Shown piece by piece: positions 7,331 to 16,600 of a stretch of DNA of 21,275 nucleotides. The notes beneath the pieces are model-generated. The model was given only the letters and a program-made list of their open reading frames with translations, did no database searches and was not told the DNA's origin. Numbering within the stretch: position 1 is the first letter of the stretch; the number at the start of each line of letters is the position of its first letter. This DNA is from a virus, in the IMG/VR virus record IMGVR_UViG_3300030085_001969, positions 1-21,275 of that record, one strand, 5' to 3'. The position numbers and the translations under genes were made by a program.

Positions 7331-8037
7331 GGCAGCTGTCAGACGAGCTGCGTGCTGAGATTTTGGAGCACGCCAAAGATGAGACACCACGCGAGTGCTG
7401 CGGCTTGGTTGCTGTTGTCAAAGGCCGGCATCAGTATTTTCGATGCGAAAACATCGCAGAAACACCAGATGAGCATTTTGTTCTTGCCGGCTGGGAAGCT
7501 GTAGAGGATCAAGGGGAAGTGATCGCCATTGTTCACAGTCACCCCAAGACCAACCCTGAGCCTTCAACAGCTGATCGCGTTGCGTGCGAAAAGTCAGCAC
7601 TGCCGTGGTTCATCGTCAATCCAAACACTGAGGGATGGGGCTACTGCGAGCCAGCAGGCTTTGAGTTGCCTTATGTGGGACGTGAGTTTGTCTTTGGAGT
7701 GGTGGACTGCTACACGCTCGTTCGCGACTGGTACGCAAGGGAATATGGCATCCAGCTGCGGGATTATGACCGGCGCGACAGGTTCTGGGATCGTGGCGAG
7801 AACTTGTATATGGATAACTTTGCTGCAGAGGGATTTTCCAAGATCCCGCTAGAGGAGGTGCAATGCGGCGACTTGATTTTGATGAATCTGGTCTCACCGC
7901 TGCCAAACCATGCAGCGATTTACTTGGGCGACCAGCAAGTGCTGCATCATGTGCAGGGCAGACTGTCTAGCCGAGATGTCTATGGCGGTTACTATGGGAA
8001 GAGCACTGCCTGCGCCCTTAGGCATGAAAGTCGTTAA
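7327..8037 (+). CDS. Tail tip peptidase, lambda gpK-like (JAMM + NlpC/P60)
   Basis: The 236-residue product starts at GTG in a 4-base overlap (GTGA) with the gpL-like stop. The N-terminal half is a JAMM/MPN+ metalloprotease with all ligand positions visible: E23, then H70-S-H72-x7-S80-x2-D83. The C-terminal half is an NlpC/P60 cysteine peptidase: C128 (VVDCYT), H195 (NHAAIYLG) and H207 or H208 as the third residue. In lambda-type phages this protein acts in tail-tip assembly. The NlpC/P60 half may cut peptidoglycan crosslinks during DNA entry. Both active sites appear intact. Confidence 0.95.
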   Translation: MRQLSDELRAEILEHAKDETPRECCGLVAVVKGRHQYFRCENIAETPDEHFVLAGWEAVEDQGEVIAIVHSHPKTNPEPSTADRVACEKSALPWFIVNPNTEGWGYCEPAGFELPYVGREFVFGVVDCYTLVRDWYAREYGIQLRDYDRRDRFWDRGENLYMDNFAAEGFSKIPLEEVQCGDLILMNLVSPLPNHAAIYLGDQQVLHHVQGRLSSRDVYGGYYGKSTACALRHESR

Positions 8038-8671
8038 GGTCTATGGCGCTCTGCGTAAACGGCTTGGCCAATGCCGCTTTGAGTTTGACGTAGCGACACC
8101 AGCGCAGGCGATCAAAGCACTATGCGTAAACTTTCCAGGCTTGGAAAAGTGGTTAATTGACAGCGAAAAGGACGGTATTGGCTATCGAGTAACGGTAGGC
8201 AAAGAAAAGGCGACTGAAGATAATTTGCTTCCTTTGGTCATGCCTTTCAGTGATCGTGAAGTCTTCAGCATCACGCCTGTAGTCGCTGGTGCCGGTCGCG
8301 GGGTTGGTCAAATTTTGCTTGGAGCTGCGTTGATTGTTGCAGGCATCTATTTGGCTCCAGCTGCGTCTCTGGGTGGAGGATTTTTAAAGGCAGGCGCCGC
8401 TGCTACCAGTTTGAGCACCATGGGCTATGTAAGCCTTGCAGTAGGAAATCTTGGTATTGCTTTAGCGCTAGGAGGCATTGCTCAAGCAATTTCTCCTCAG
8501 CCTGAACTAAACAGCACGTTGGATGAGGCGGCTCAGCTTGAGTCTTTCAGCCTCTCCAATGTCGTCAACACCAGTCGCCAGGGCATGCCTTGCCCAATAG
8601 CCTACGGAAGGGTATTCGTTGGATCGGCGGTGCTATCCAGCGGCCTCGACGTTGATCAGGTGCGGGCATGA
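8024..8671 (+). CDS. Tail assembly protein, lambda gpI-like
   Basis: I choose the ATG at 8024 (215 residues, beginning KVVKVYGALRKRLGQ). The same frame is open from 7910, but that would put over 100 bases inside the gpK-like gene. From 8024 the overlap is only 14 bases and the protein begins at the conserved family N-terminus. Residues 1-~75 look like the ubiquitin-like domain of gpI (YGALRKRL, ATPAQAIKALCVNFPG). Two hydrophobic segments follow (~92-115 and ~130-155, QILLGAALIVAGIYLA and SLAVGNLGIALALGG). The JAMM protease followed by a ubiquitin-like partner is the known pairing in lambdoid tails. The protein is thought to act in tip assembly and possibly DNA injection. Confidence 0.88.
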   Translation: MKVVKVYGALRKRLGQCRFEFDVATPAQAIKALCVNFPGLEKWLIDSEKDGIGYRVTVGKEKATEDNLLPLVMPFSDREVFSITPVVAGAGRGVGQILLGAALIVAGIYLAPAASLGGGFLKAGAAATSLSTMGYVSLAVGNLGIALALGGIAQAISPQPELNSTLDEAAQLESFSLSNVVNTSRQGMPCPIAYGRVFVGSAVLSSGLDVDQVRA

Positions 8672-11600
8672 CACAGACCAAATACGTTGTTGGCGCTGGT
8701 GGTGGTTGCTTTACTGGCGACACCCTAGTCTCTACGCCAAATGGTCAGGTACGCATTGATGAACTAAAAGAAGGCAGTGAAGTAATTAGTTTCGACGACA
8801 AAGCCAATACACATATTGCAAAGGTACTGAAAGTTCATGTCCACGAAAATGAACAGGTCTATCGGTATGGCTTTTGGGGGGATGAGTATGTAGATGCAAC
8901 ACCAAATCACTGGGTCTTAAATCAGTACAACGCATTTGTTGCGATTGGAAGCCTTGGATTTGATGACTGCTTAGTCGATGTCATGGGCCATCTCCGGCCA
9001 ATCACTAGTCGAAAAGATCTTGGCACAGCCACGGTCTACAACTTAACTGTAGAGCAGCAGCATACTTTTATCGCTAATAATATTCGTGTTCACAACGCTG
9101 GCATCGGCTTACGAGTCGCTGGCGCTGGTGGTGGTGGTGGCAAAGGCGGTGGTGGCAGCAGAAGCACTCCAACCGAGGCTGACGATACGCTTCAGTCAGT
9201 ACAGTTTGCAAACGTTGTCGATTTAATTAGTGAAGGAGAGATTGGCGGGCTAGATGATGGCAACAAGAGCATTTTTTTAGATGACACGCCGGTTGAAGCA
9301 GCTGACGGCAGCAATAACTTTGAGGGTTTCACAATTGCGACCAGGGTTGGAACGCAAACACAGACCCACCTTGCTGGACCTTTTAACGCAACAGAGCGAG
9401 AGACGGGAGTTTCTGTTGAGGTCACAAAGGATAACCCAGTAACTCGCAGCATTACAGACACAGACGTTGATCGCTTGCGTGTCACGCTAACGATTCCATC
9501 ACTGCAAATATTGGAAGATGACGGAGACATTGTCGGACACAGTGTTCAAATTAAAATTCAAATTCAGTACAACGGTGGTGGATATAACGACGTTATTAAC
9601 GACACGATCAGTGGCAAAAGCAGCAACCGGTATCAACGAGACTATTTAGTTGACTTAACTGGCAGCTTCCCTGTTGATGTCCGGGTAGTGCGTGTTAGCG
9701 CTGATGAAACAAGCGCAAAGCGTGCTAGCACTACAAATTTTCAGAGCTTTACAGAGATTATTGATGAGAAGTTTCGCTACCCAAACTCGGCATTAGTTGG
9801 CCTGCGGTTTGACTCACGTCAGTTCAATAGTGTTCCGAACCGCAAATACTTAATTCGTGGCATTAAGGTCAAGATTCCAAGCAATGCGACGGTAGACACG
9901 ACAACGCATCTGGGACGGATCACATACTCCGGCATTTGGGACGGCACGTTTCAAGCTGCAACGTGGACGAATGATCCAGCTTGGTGTCTATATGACTTGT
10001 TGATCAGCGAAAGGTATGGCGCAGGCGTGCCTGAGAGCACGCTTGATAAGTACGACTTCTTTGCGATCAGCCAATATTGCAACGAGCTTGTTGACAATGG
10101 AGCTGGTGGGCAGGAGCCGCGTTTTAGCCTCAACATGCTGATCAACAGCAGAGACGAGGTTTATAACGTCATCCAGCAGATGACTGCCATTTTCCGTGGC
10201 ATTGCCTATTACGGCGCTGGAACGTTGCAGCTGCTGCAGGACAAGCCGTCTGACCCGCAATATCTGCTCAGCCCTAGCAATGTTGTTGACGGCATTTTTC
10301 AATATCAGGGCACGTCCCAGAAAGCACGCCACACCGTTGCTGTTGTGGCTTGGCAGTCATACGACACCCGTGGTGATGTCGAATATGAATACGTTGAAGA
10401 CCATGATGCGGTCGCCAAGTACGGCATCATCAAAAAGGACATCAAAGCCGTTGGTTGTTACAGCCAAGGTCAAGCCAATCGCATTGGCAAATGGACTTTG
10501 CTGTCAGAGCAGAACCTAACTGAGACAATCCAGTTCAGCATTGGAATTGAAAGCGGCATTATCTTGCGACCTGGCATGGTTGTTGATATTGCTGACCCTG
10601 TTCGCGCTGGTAGGCGTCTTTCTGGTCGGGTCAAGCTTTCGACCACAACAAAAATCACTACAGATAGTGCCAATGGTTTAGTTACCGCTCTAGCTGCTGC
10701 AAACAATCCAAAGCTTTCAGTAATTCTGTCGACTGGGTTAGTCGAGCAAAGAGATGTGCCTGTTGGTGGTATCAAGCTCATAGGCGGCAAGGAAACTGCC
10801 TCTATTGGCAGGTTTGATCTTGAGACTGGCTCAGATGCCTTGTTGCTTGAAGATGGCGAAAGATATATGCAGCAAGGCACGACAGTCGCTGACGGCGCAG
10901 AAATTGACGTTGCCACTGCATTTAGCGAAGCACCTGTCACTGGATCAATTTTCTTGTTCCAAAATGACGAAATCCAATCTCAGCAATTTCGCGTTTTATC
11001 TGTAGCAGAAGGAGAAGGAGGAACTCTTGGCGTCAGTGCCATTGCTTATAACAGCACGATTTATGACGCGGTTGAAAAAGATCTCGAGCTTACTAATCGC
11101 GACATTAGCAATCTGTCGCTGATCCCCAATGCAGTTGACAGTATCAGTCTTGAAGAATTCTTATACGAAGAAGGCAGCAGCGTACATGTTGGCGCATCAA
11201 TTAGCTGGAACCACGATCGCGTCAATGTCAGTGAGTTTCGTGTTCAATATCGAATTGATAATGATAACTGGCAGGCTGTAGAAACATCTTCGCCGTCAGT
11301 CACTCTGCGAACACTGCGTGCAGGTCGCTTGTACGTCCAGATCCAAGCGAAAAACTCTTTAGGGAAAGGTAGTCAGATTACGGCCTCTAATTTTCAGTTA
11401 GTAGGCAAAACTGCTGCGCCAGCTGATGTGGCCAACTTCAGCATGATTCCTGTCAACGGGCAGGCACGTCTGACCTGGACGGAGGCTACTGATCTGGATG
11501 TCCGTGTTGGCGGTTATGTCCGCTTACGCCATTCGCCGAACTTGACGAGCGTTACTTGGCCAAATTCAACCAGCATTTCGGAACAGATCGCAGGCTCTGC

Positions 11601-12540
11601 GACTGAAGCGTACGCCGACCTTAAGCCTGGAACTTATAGCGCCAAGTTTGTTGATTCTGAGGGCCGCGAAAGCCTGAACGCCGCGTTAATTGAATTTACG
11701 AAACCTGACCTCCAAAGCGTTCAAGTTGTCGGTGCGTTGGGCTCTACAGAAGACCCATCGTTTAGCGGCATCAAAACCAATTTGGTTGTTGACGCCGTTA
11801 CCAATGAGCTGGAGCTGGGTGAGACAGGTAGCGAGCTGGCTGCTAGCGGAGATTTTGACCTTGAGGACGGTACTGCTTTGCTGCTTGAGGATGCAAGCAA
11901 CTATCAACTGCAAGGAGACAATGCATTGCACACGACGGGCGTTTATAAATTCAACGGCGGAAACGCTTTCGCTTTAAGCGATGTATTCAGCTTGAGGCTG
12001 AACAGCACGCTTCGTGCTCGCAGCTTCTTCCCATATGGAGAAAAAATCGACGATGAGCCTGACATTGATGCAGTGACTGACTTTGACGGTGCTGCGCCAA
12101 ACACTTGCGATGTAAAGCTGTTCATTCAAACAACGCAAGATGATCCAGCAGGCTCTCCGGCCTATACCAGCTTGCGTCGATTCAACAACGCAGAATTTAA
12201 AGCTCGTGCATTCAAGGTCGAAGCACACTTCAGCACTGGCGGCGGCCAAGAGCAGATTGCTGTTGATCAGCTGCGTATTCAAGCCGAAATGCCGATTCGG
12301 ACGGTAACCGGAACAGTGACGACCAGTACCAGCGCTGACGTGTCAGTGGCTTACGGGGCAGGCAATAGGTTCTATGTAACGCCTTCTGTAGGCATTGTTT
12401 TCACGACTAACGCATCAGGTGACTACTACGTCATCAGCAACTCGACGGCTACCGGATTTGATGTGTCGGTCTACAATTCCAGTAATAGCCGGATCGCCAA
12501 AGCGGTGAACTGGACTGCAACTGGCTACGGAATCGGCTGA
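8668..12540 (+). CDS. Tail tip / host-attachment protein, lambda gpJ-like, with inserted Hint domain
   Basis: The 1290-residue product starts in an ATGA overlap. Residues 1-13 are the native N-terminus (TQTKYVVGAGGG). Residues 14-143 are an intein-like Hint domain. Residues ~150-170 are the glycine-rich linker (GAGGGGGKGGGGS) common at gpJ N-termini, leading to EADDTLQSVQFANVVDLISEGEI, the conserved gpJ start. The central part (RFSLNMLINSRDEVYNVIQQM, GTLQLLQDKP) is the tip-attachment core. Two fibronectin type III-like domains lie near residues 824-921 and 922-1014. A DLE.G.ALLLEDG-type motif occurs twice (~716 and ~1063). The C-terminus probably contacts the host. If the Hint domain splices out, the mature protein would be about 1160 residues. 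Confidence 0.93.
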   Translation: MTQTKYVVGAGGGCFTGDTLVSTPNGQVRIDELKEGSEVISFDDKANTHIAKVLKVHVHENEQVYRYGFWGDEYVDATPNHWVLNQYNAFVAIGSLGFDDCLVDVMGHLRPITSRKDLGTATVYNLTVEQQHTFIANNIRVHNAGIGLRVAGAGGGGGKGGGGSRSTPTEADDTLQSVQFANVVDLISEGEIGGLDDGNKSIFLDDTPVEAADGSNNFEGFTIATRVGTQTQTHLAGPFNATERETGVSVEVTKDNPVTRSITDTDVDRLRVTLTIPSLQILEDDGDIVGHSVQIKIQIQYNGGGYNDVINDTISGKSSNRYQRDYLVDLTGSFPVDVRVVRVSADETSAKRASTTNFQSFTEIIDEKFRYPNSALVGLRFDSRQFNSVPNRKYLIRGIKVKIPSNATVDTTTHLGRITYSGIWDGTFQAATWTNDPAWCLYDLLISERYGAGVPESTLDKYDFFAISQYCNELVDNGAGGQEPRFSLNMLINSRDEVYNVIQQMTAIFRGIAYYGAGTLQLLQDKPSDPQYLLSPSNVVDGIFQYQGTSQKARHTVAVVAWQSYDTRGDVEYEYVEDHDAVAKYGIIKKDIKAVGCYSQGQANRIGKWTLLSEQNLTETIQFSIGIESGIILRPGMVVDIADPVRAGRRLSGRVKLSTTTKITTDSANGLVTALAAANNPKLSVILSTGLVEQRDVPVGGIKLIGGKETASIGRFDLETGSDALLLEDGERYMQQGTTVADGAEIDVATAFSEAPVTGSIFLFQNDEIQSQQFRVLSVAEGEGGTLGVSAIAYNSTIYDAVEKDLELTNRDISNLSLIPNAVDSISLEEFLYEEGSSVHVGASISWNHDRVNVSEFRVQYRIDNDNWQAVETSSPSVTLRTLRAGRLYVQIQAKNSLGKGSQITASNFQLVGKTAAPADVANFSMIPVNGQARLTWTEATDLDVRVGGYVRLRHSPNLTSVTWPNSTSISEQIAGSATEAYADLKPGTYSAKFVDSEGRESLNAALIEFTKPDLQSVQVVGALGSTEDPSFSGIKTNLVVDAVTNELELGETGSELAASGDFDLEDGTALLLEDASNYQLQGDNALHTTGVYKFNGGNAFALSDVFSLRLNSTLRARSFFPYGEKIDDEPDIDAVTDFDGAAPNTCDVKLFIQTTQDDPAGSPAYTSLRRFNNAEFKARAFKVEAHFSTGGGQEQIAVDQLRIQAEMPIRTVTGTVTTSTSADVSVAYGAGNRFYVTPSVGIVFTTNASGDYYVISNSTATGFDVSVYNSSNSRIAKAVNWTATGYGIG
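8686..9135 (+). repeat. 21-bp direct repeats bracketing the Hint domain
   Basis: The 21 bases at 8686-8706 (encoding VVGAGGG) match those at 9115-9135 (encoding VAGAGGG) with two differences. The last 16 bases are identical (TGGCGCTGGTGGTGGT). The offset is 429 bases, exactly 143 codons, so deleting one copy plus the domain would restore a continuous gpJ N-terminus VVGAGGGGGKGGGG. Glycine codon runs make partial matches easy, so the duplication is suggestive rather than proven. Confidence 0.7.
8707..9096 (+). other. Hint domain, mini-intein / bacterial intein-like (BIL type A-like)
   Basis: This covers residues 14-143 of the gpJ-like protein. It starts with C14 (CFTGDTLVSTPNG, then IDELKEGSEVISFDD, Hint block A). 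Block B is T78-P-N-H81. Block F is TVYNLTVEQQHTFIAN, and block G ends IRVH142-N143. These are the catalytic Cys, TxxH and terminal His-Asn of protein-splicing domains. At 130 residues there is no room for a homing endonuclease. The residue after N143 is Ala144, not Cys, Ser or Thr, so the normal transesterification step lacks its nucleophile. This is the hallmark of A-type BIL domains, which can cleave or splice by other routes. The outcome here is not known. Confidence 0.9.
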
Positions 12541-13691
12541 TGTCCTTCGTAAACGAGACAAAATCCACGCCGATCCAGAATGACACTGGAGCGAATGTCC
12601 GAGCGGACATCAACTCCAACATGGCTGCCATCTACAGCCTGAACGCCAGTTCGTCTGAACCTAGTGCTGCGAATTCAGTTGCTCGGATGATCTGGGCAGA
12701 CGAGAGCAATGACCTTCTAAAGATTAGAAACGGCACAAACACTTCATTTATCACCATTGGCTCTTTAAACGAGACCAATCTTGGACTAGCGACAAAAGCA
12801 AGCCCGACTTTCACCGGCAACGTTGGCGTGCCTGCCGGTACAGCTGGAGCGCCTTCACTTCGCAGATCCGACGACACGGACACAGGCATATTTTTTAGTG
12901 CTGGCAACACACTGGATATTTCAACCGGTGGGACGCGCCGCGCTTTTTTCGACACCAACGGGATTACCATCCGTGATCGCAAAGCGCTGAGGCTGCGGGA
13001 TACGAGTAACAGCAACTTTGTTGCAGTTCGCGCTCCAGACAATGTCACCAGTGATGTCACGCTGACTTTGCCTAGCACCGATGGCAACGCCAATGACGTA
13101 TTGCAGTCAGATGGCAGCGGCAATCTGAGCTTTGCTGCGTTGCCCCAAGCGGTGCCGACTGGATCGGTTCACATGATGGCGACGACTACTGCTCCCAGTG
13201 GTTATTTGAAATGCAACGGTGCTGCAGTCAGCCGGACAACTTACGCCGACCTGTTTGCGATTATTGGTACGACGCACGGTTCTGGTGACGGCAGCAGCAC
13301 CTTCAATGTTCCAGATCTACGCGGTGAATTTGTCCGTGGCTGGGACGATGCTCGTGGTGTGGACAGTGGCCGTAGTTTTGGCAGCTCGCAGTCAGACGCA
13401 AACAAGCAGCACAACCACACCGCATCAGCAACTACATCAATCAGCCCCTCTGACCACAATCACGTCTTCCCTGGTGACGACCAACTTGTAAACGCAAATG
13501 GCGTTGGTGGCTGGACGAACAGAATCACAGGGTCCTTTAACTACGACGCCAAGAGTCAAAGTGGTAACGGTAGGGTTTATCGCACCAGCGATGCGACCAT
13601 TACAGGCAGTACTTCTGTAACCGTGAATAATGATGGTGGCAGCGAGGCCAGACCGCGTAACATAGCAATGATGTACGTCATCAAAACGTAA
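12540..13691 (+). CDS. Tail fibre protein with tail-collar-like C-terminal domain
   Basis: The 383-residue product starts in a TGATG overlap with the gpJ-like stop. Residues 1-~90 contain a fibre N-terminus (TPIQNDTGANVRADINSNM, ATKASPTFTGNVGVP). Residues ~100-205 are short beta repeats (SDDTDTGIFFSAGNTLDIS, VTLTLPSTDGNANDVL). Residues ~209-274 match the phage tail collar pattern (APSGYLKCNGAAVSRTTYADLF, GSSTFNVPDLRGEFVRGWD). After this come two H-N-H motifs (H291/H293 and H306/H308), a kind of HxH site that binds metal in trimeric fibres such as T4 gp37. The C-terminus ends RPRNIAMMYVIKT, usual for collar-type fibres. It is probably a trimeric receptor-binding or fibre-joining protein. Confidence 0.88.
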   Translation: MSFVNETKSTPIQNDTGANVRADINSNMAAIYSLNASSSEPSAANSVARMIWADESNDLLKIRNGTNTSFITIGSLNETNLGLATKASPTFTGNVGVPAGTAGAPSLRRSDDTDTGIFFSAGNTLDISTGGTRRAFFDTNGITIRDRKALRLRDTSNSNFVAVRAPDNVTSDVTLTLPSTDGNANDVLQSDGSGNLSFAALPQAVPTGSVHMMATTTAPSGYLKCNGAAVSRTTYADLFAIIGTTHGSGDGSSTFNVPDLRGEFVRGWDDARGVDSGRSFGSSQSDANKQHNHTASATTSISPSDHNHVFPGDDQLVNANGVGGWTNRITGSFNYDAKSQSGNGRVYRTSDATITGSTSVTVNNDGGSEARPRNIAMMYVIKT

Positions 13692-13694
13692 GCC

Positions 13695-16600
13695 ATGGCC
13701 GACCGCAAAATTACTGAATTGTCTGCAATGGCTGCAGGCGATCAGGCCACGGGCGATTTGCTCACGGTCGTGGATGTCAGCGAGTCTGCTGCGGCCAATA
13801 AAAACAAGAAGATTACCGTTGAGGCTTTTGTCCAGGGGATCCCGGCAGACGCAAATGTCAACGGCGTCGATGTAGGACGTGGAGCGGGAGCTGTCGCGAC
13901 GAACACGGTTGTCGGCAAAGATGCTCTTGATGCAAATACTACGGGCTCCAATAACACGGCTATTGGCAACGCGGCTTTAACTAACAACACTGAAGGCGTT
14001 AACAATACTGCTGTCGGAAGAAACTCAGCTGCGACAATCACAGTAGGAGACGGCAATACGTCTCTCGGCAGTGGGTCATTAAGCCTTACTACTACCGCAG
14101 ACAACAACGTAGCCGTTGGATATGACAGCCTTTATTTCAACACTACAGGCGGGAACAATGTTGCAGTCGGCAAATCAGCTTTACAAGCAAACACAACTGC
14201 AAGTTCTAATGTTGCGGTGGGAGCACTTGCCTTAACCACCAACACCACTGGTGCTGCAAACACTGCTGTTGGCCAAGAAGCACTCGAAAAAAACACGACT
14301 GCTGGAAACAACACTGCTGTCGGACACCAGGCCTTAGAAGAAAACACTACTGGCCAAGAAAACACTGCTGTTGGTTCACTCGCTCTTGATGCGAATACAA
14401 CTGGCGGCAACAACACTGCCGTTGGCAGTCAATCTTTGGGAAACAATACTGGCGGTAGCAATACAGCAGTTGGCCGTGCTTCATTGAATGCTAATACAAC
14501 TGCCGACAACAATACAGCTGTTGGTCATAACTGCTTGTTGGATAACAGTACTGGTACACAAAATACAGCTGTTGGCTCTCTCGCCGCAGAAACCAATACA
14601 ACGGCTAGTTACAACACAGCTGTTGGCTATGCTTCCTTAAAGACAAACACTACTGGTGCTCAGAACACAGCAGTTGGCCGTGCTTCGTTGAACGCTAACA
14701 CAACTGCTAGTGACAATACTGCTGTCGGGAATAACGCAATGCTCGACAACACCACTGGCGAGCAAAATGTTGCTGTTGGCACTAATGCTCTTGATGCGAA
14801 TACCACTGCCAACAACAACACTGCGGTTGGCTATGTAGCCCTGACTGCAAATACAACTGGCACAAAAAATACTGCCGTCGGCGCAGGTGCTGCTGATGCA
14901 AATAGCACTGGAAATAACAATACGGCTTTAGGTTACGGAGCACTTAGTGCTAACACCACTGCTGGTGACAACACGGCTGTCGGCCATAAAGCTATGGACG
15001 CTAACACCACTGGCACGGATAACGTTGCTGTTGGTTCGTATGCTCTTGATGCAAACACCACCGCGAATGAGAATACTGCTGTTGGCTATCAAGCTTTAAC
15101 GGCAAACACTACAGGAGCAGCTAACACCGCTGTTGGCATGGGCGCATTGCGCGATAACACTACAGCCAATAACAACACAGGTGTTGGTCGAGAAGCGCTC
15201 AAGCTAAACACTACTGGCACGGAAAACGTTGCTGTTGGTTCTACTGCCCTTGACGCAAACACAAGTGGTGACAGAAATACTGCGGTTGGCACTTCAGCCA
15301 TGGGTAGCAATACCGGTGGCAGTGACAATACTGCCTGTGGCCGTGATGCTCTGTTTTCAAACACCACTGGCGGCAACAACACTGCGGTCGGGAAAAATTG
15401 TCTTGATGCAAATACAAGTGGTGACAACAATACTTCAGTCGGCATATCAGCTTTGCAGGCAAGCACCACTGGCAGTAGAAACACCGCGATTGGCGGTTTT
15501 GCGTTGGAGCAAAACACAACTGCAAATAACAACACTGCAGTCGGCTATGAATGTTTAGAGGCAAATACTACTGGCACATCAAACGTTGCTGTTGGTGCCT
15601 TCGCGCTAGATGACAGCACCACTGCAGACGACAACACTGCTGTTGGCTACAACTCTTTAACTAATAACCAGACTGGACACAGTAATGTTGCTGTAGGCAG
15701 ATCGGCATTGCAAAACAATACTGCGAACAACAATGTTGCTGTTGGATATTACGCTCTTGGCACAAACACCACTGGCACTGAAAACGTAGCCATTGGGCCG
15801 GGTTCTCTCGATGCAAACAGTACAGGAATTGAGAATACTGCTGTTGGATACTATTCCCTATCATCATGTACCACTGGCAGATTTAACACGGCAATCGGCA
15901 GAGATGCCATGTTGGACTGCACCACTGGTCAGCATAATGTTGCTCTTGGCGCAGACGCACTATATAAAAACACCACTGCGGCTCAAAATGTAGCTGTAGG
16001 TTATCAAGCGCTAGAAAATAATACGACAGGCGAATTTAACACTGCTGTAGGTTTCAGGGCTCTTGAGGCCAATCAAACATCCGATGGCAATGTGGCTGTT
16101 GGTAAACAGGCTTTGCAGTCCAACACCACCGGCAATCAAAACGTGGCTGTTGGCACGTTTACTGCCGATTCAATTACCACTGGAACCAGAAACGTCGCCA
16201 TAGGTCATGCGGCACTTGAGGCCAATCAAACCGTTACAGGCCTCACAGCCGTTGGTGCATATTGTTTGGATGCTAACTCCACTGGTGACGAAAATACTGG
16301 CGTAGGTTATTTAGCACTTAGCAGCAACACCACGGGCACTTACAACACTGCGATTGGAAGATCTGCTCTATATAACAACACGACTGCGAACCACAATACC
16401 GCCTGTGGTCGTGATGCTTTATTCAGCAATACAACGGGCGCTAGAAATACAGCAGTCGGTGCTGATTCACTTCAAATAAACACCACTGGAGGTGACAACA
16501 CTGCTGTTGGATATGACGCTTTAGACTCGTGTACCACTGGTGGCTCCAATACTGCTGTTGGAAGTGGTTCACTGCTAAATCTTTCGACAGGCGCGTATAA

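Noticed and set aside
7910-8023. Upstream extension of the gpI-like gene
   Set aside because: The extra residues are inside the gpK-like gene and do not look like gpI. The ATG at 8024 gives the normal family start and a small overlap.
9192-9530. Minus-strand frame in the gpJ-like gene
   Set aside because: It is Ser/Val-rich and antisense to a well-supported gene, with no ribosome-binding site or recognisable domain.
15089-15535. Long minus-strand open frames inside the fibre repeat (also 13742-14107, 14132-14416, 16472-16684)
   Set aside because: These are antisense images of the repeat: the same Val/Pro/Phe-rich period recurs because the coding strand is repetitive. No start signals or protein-like features.
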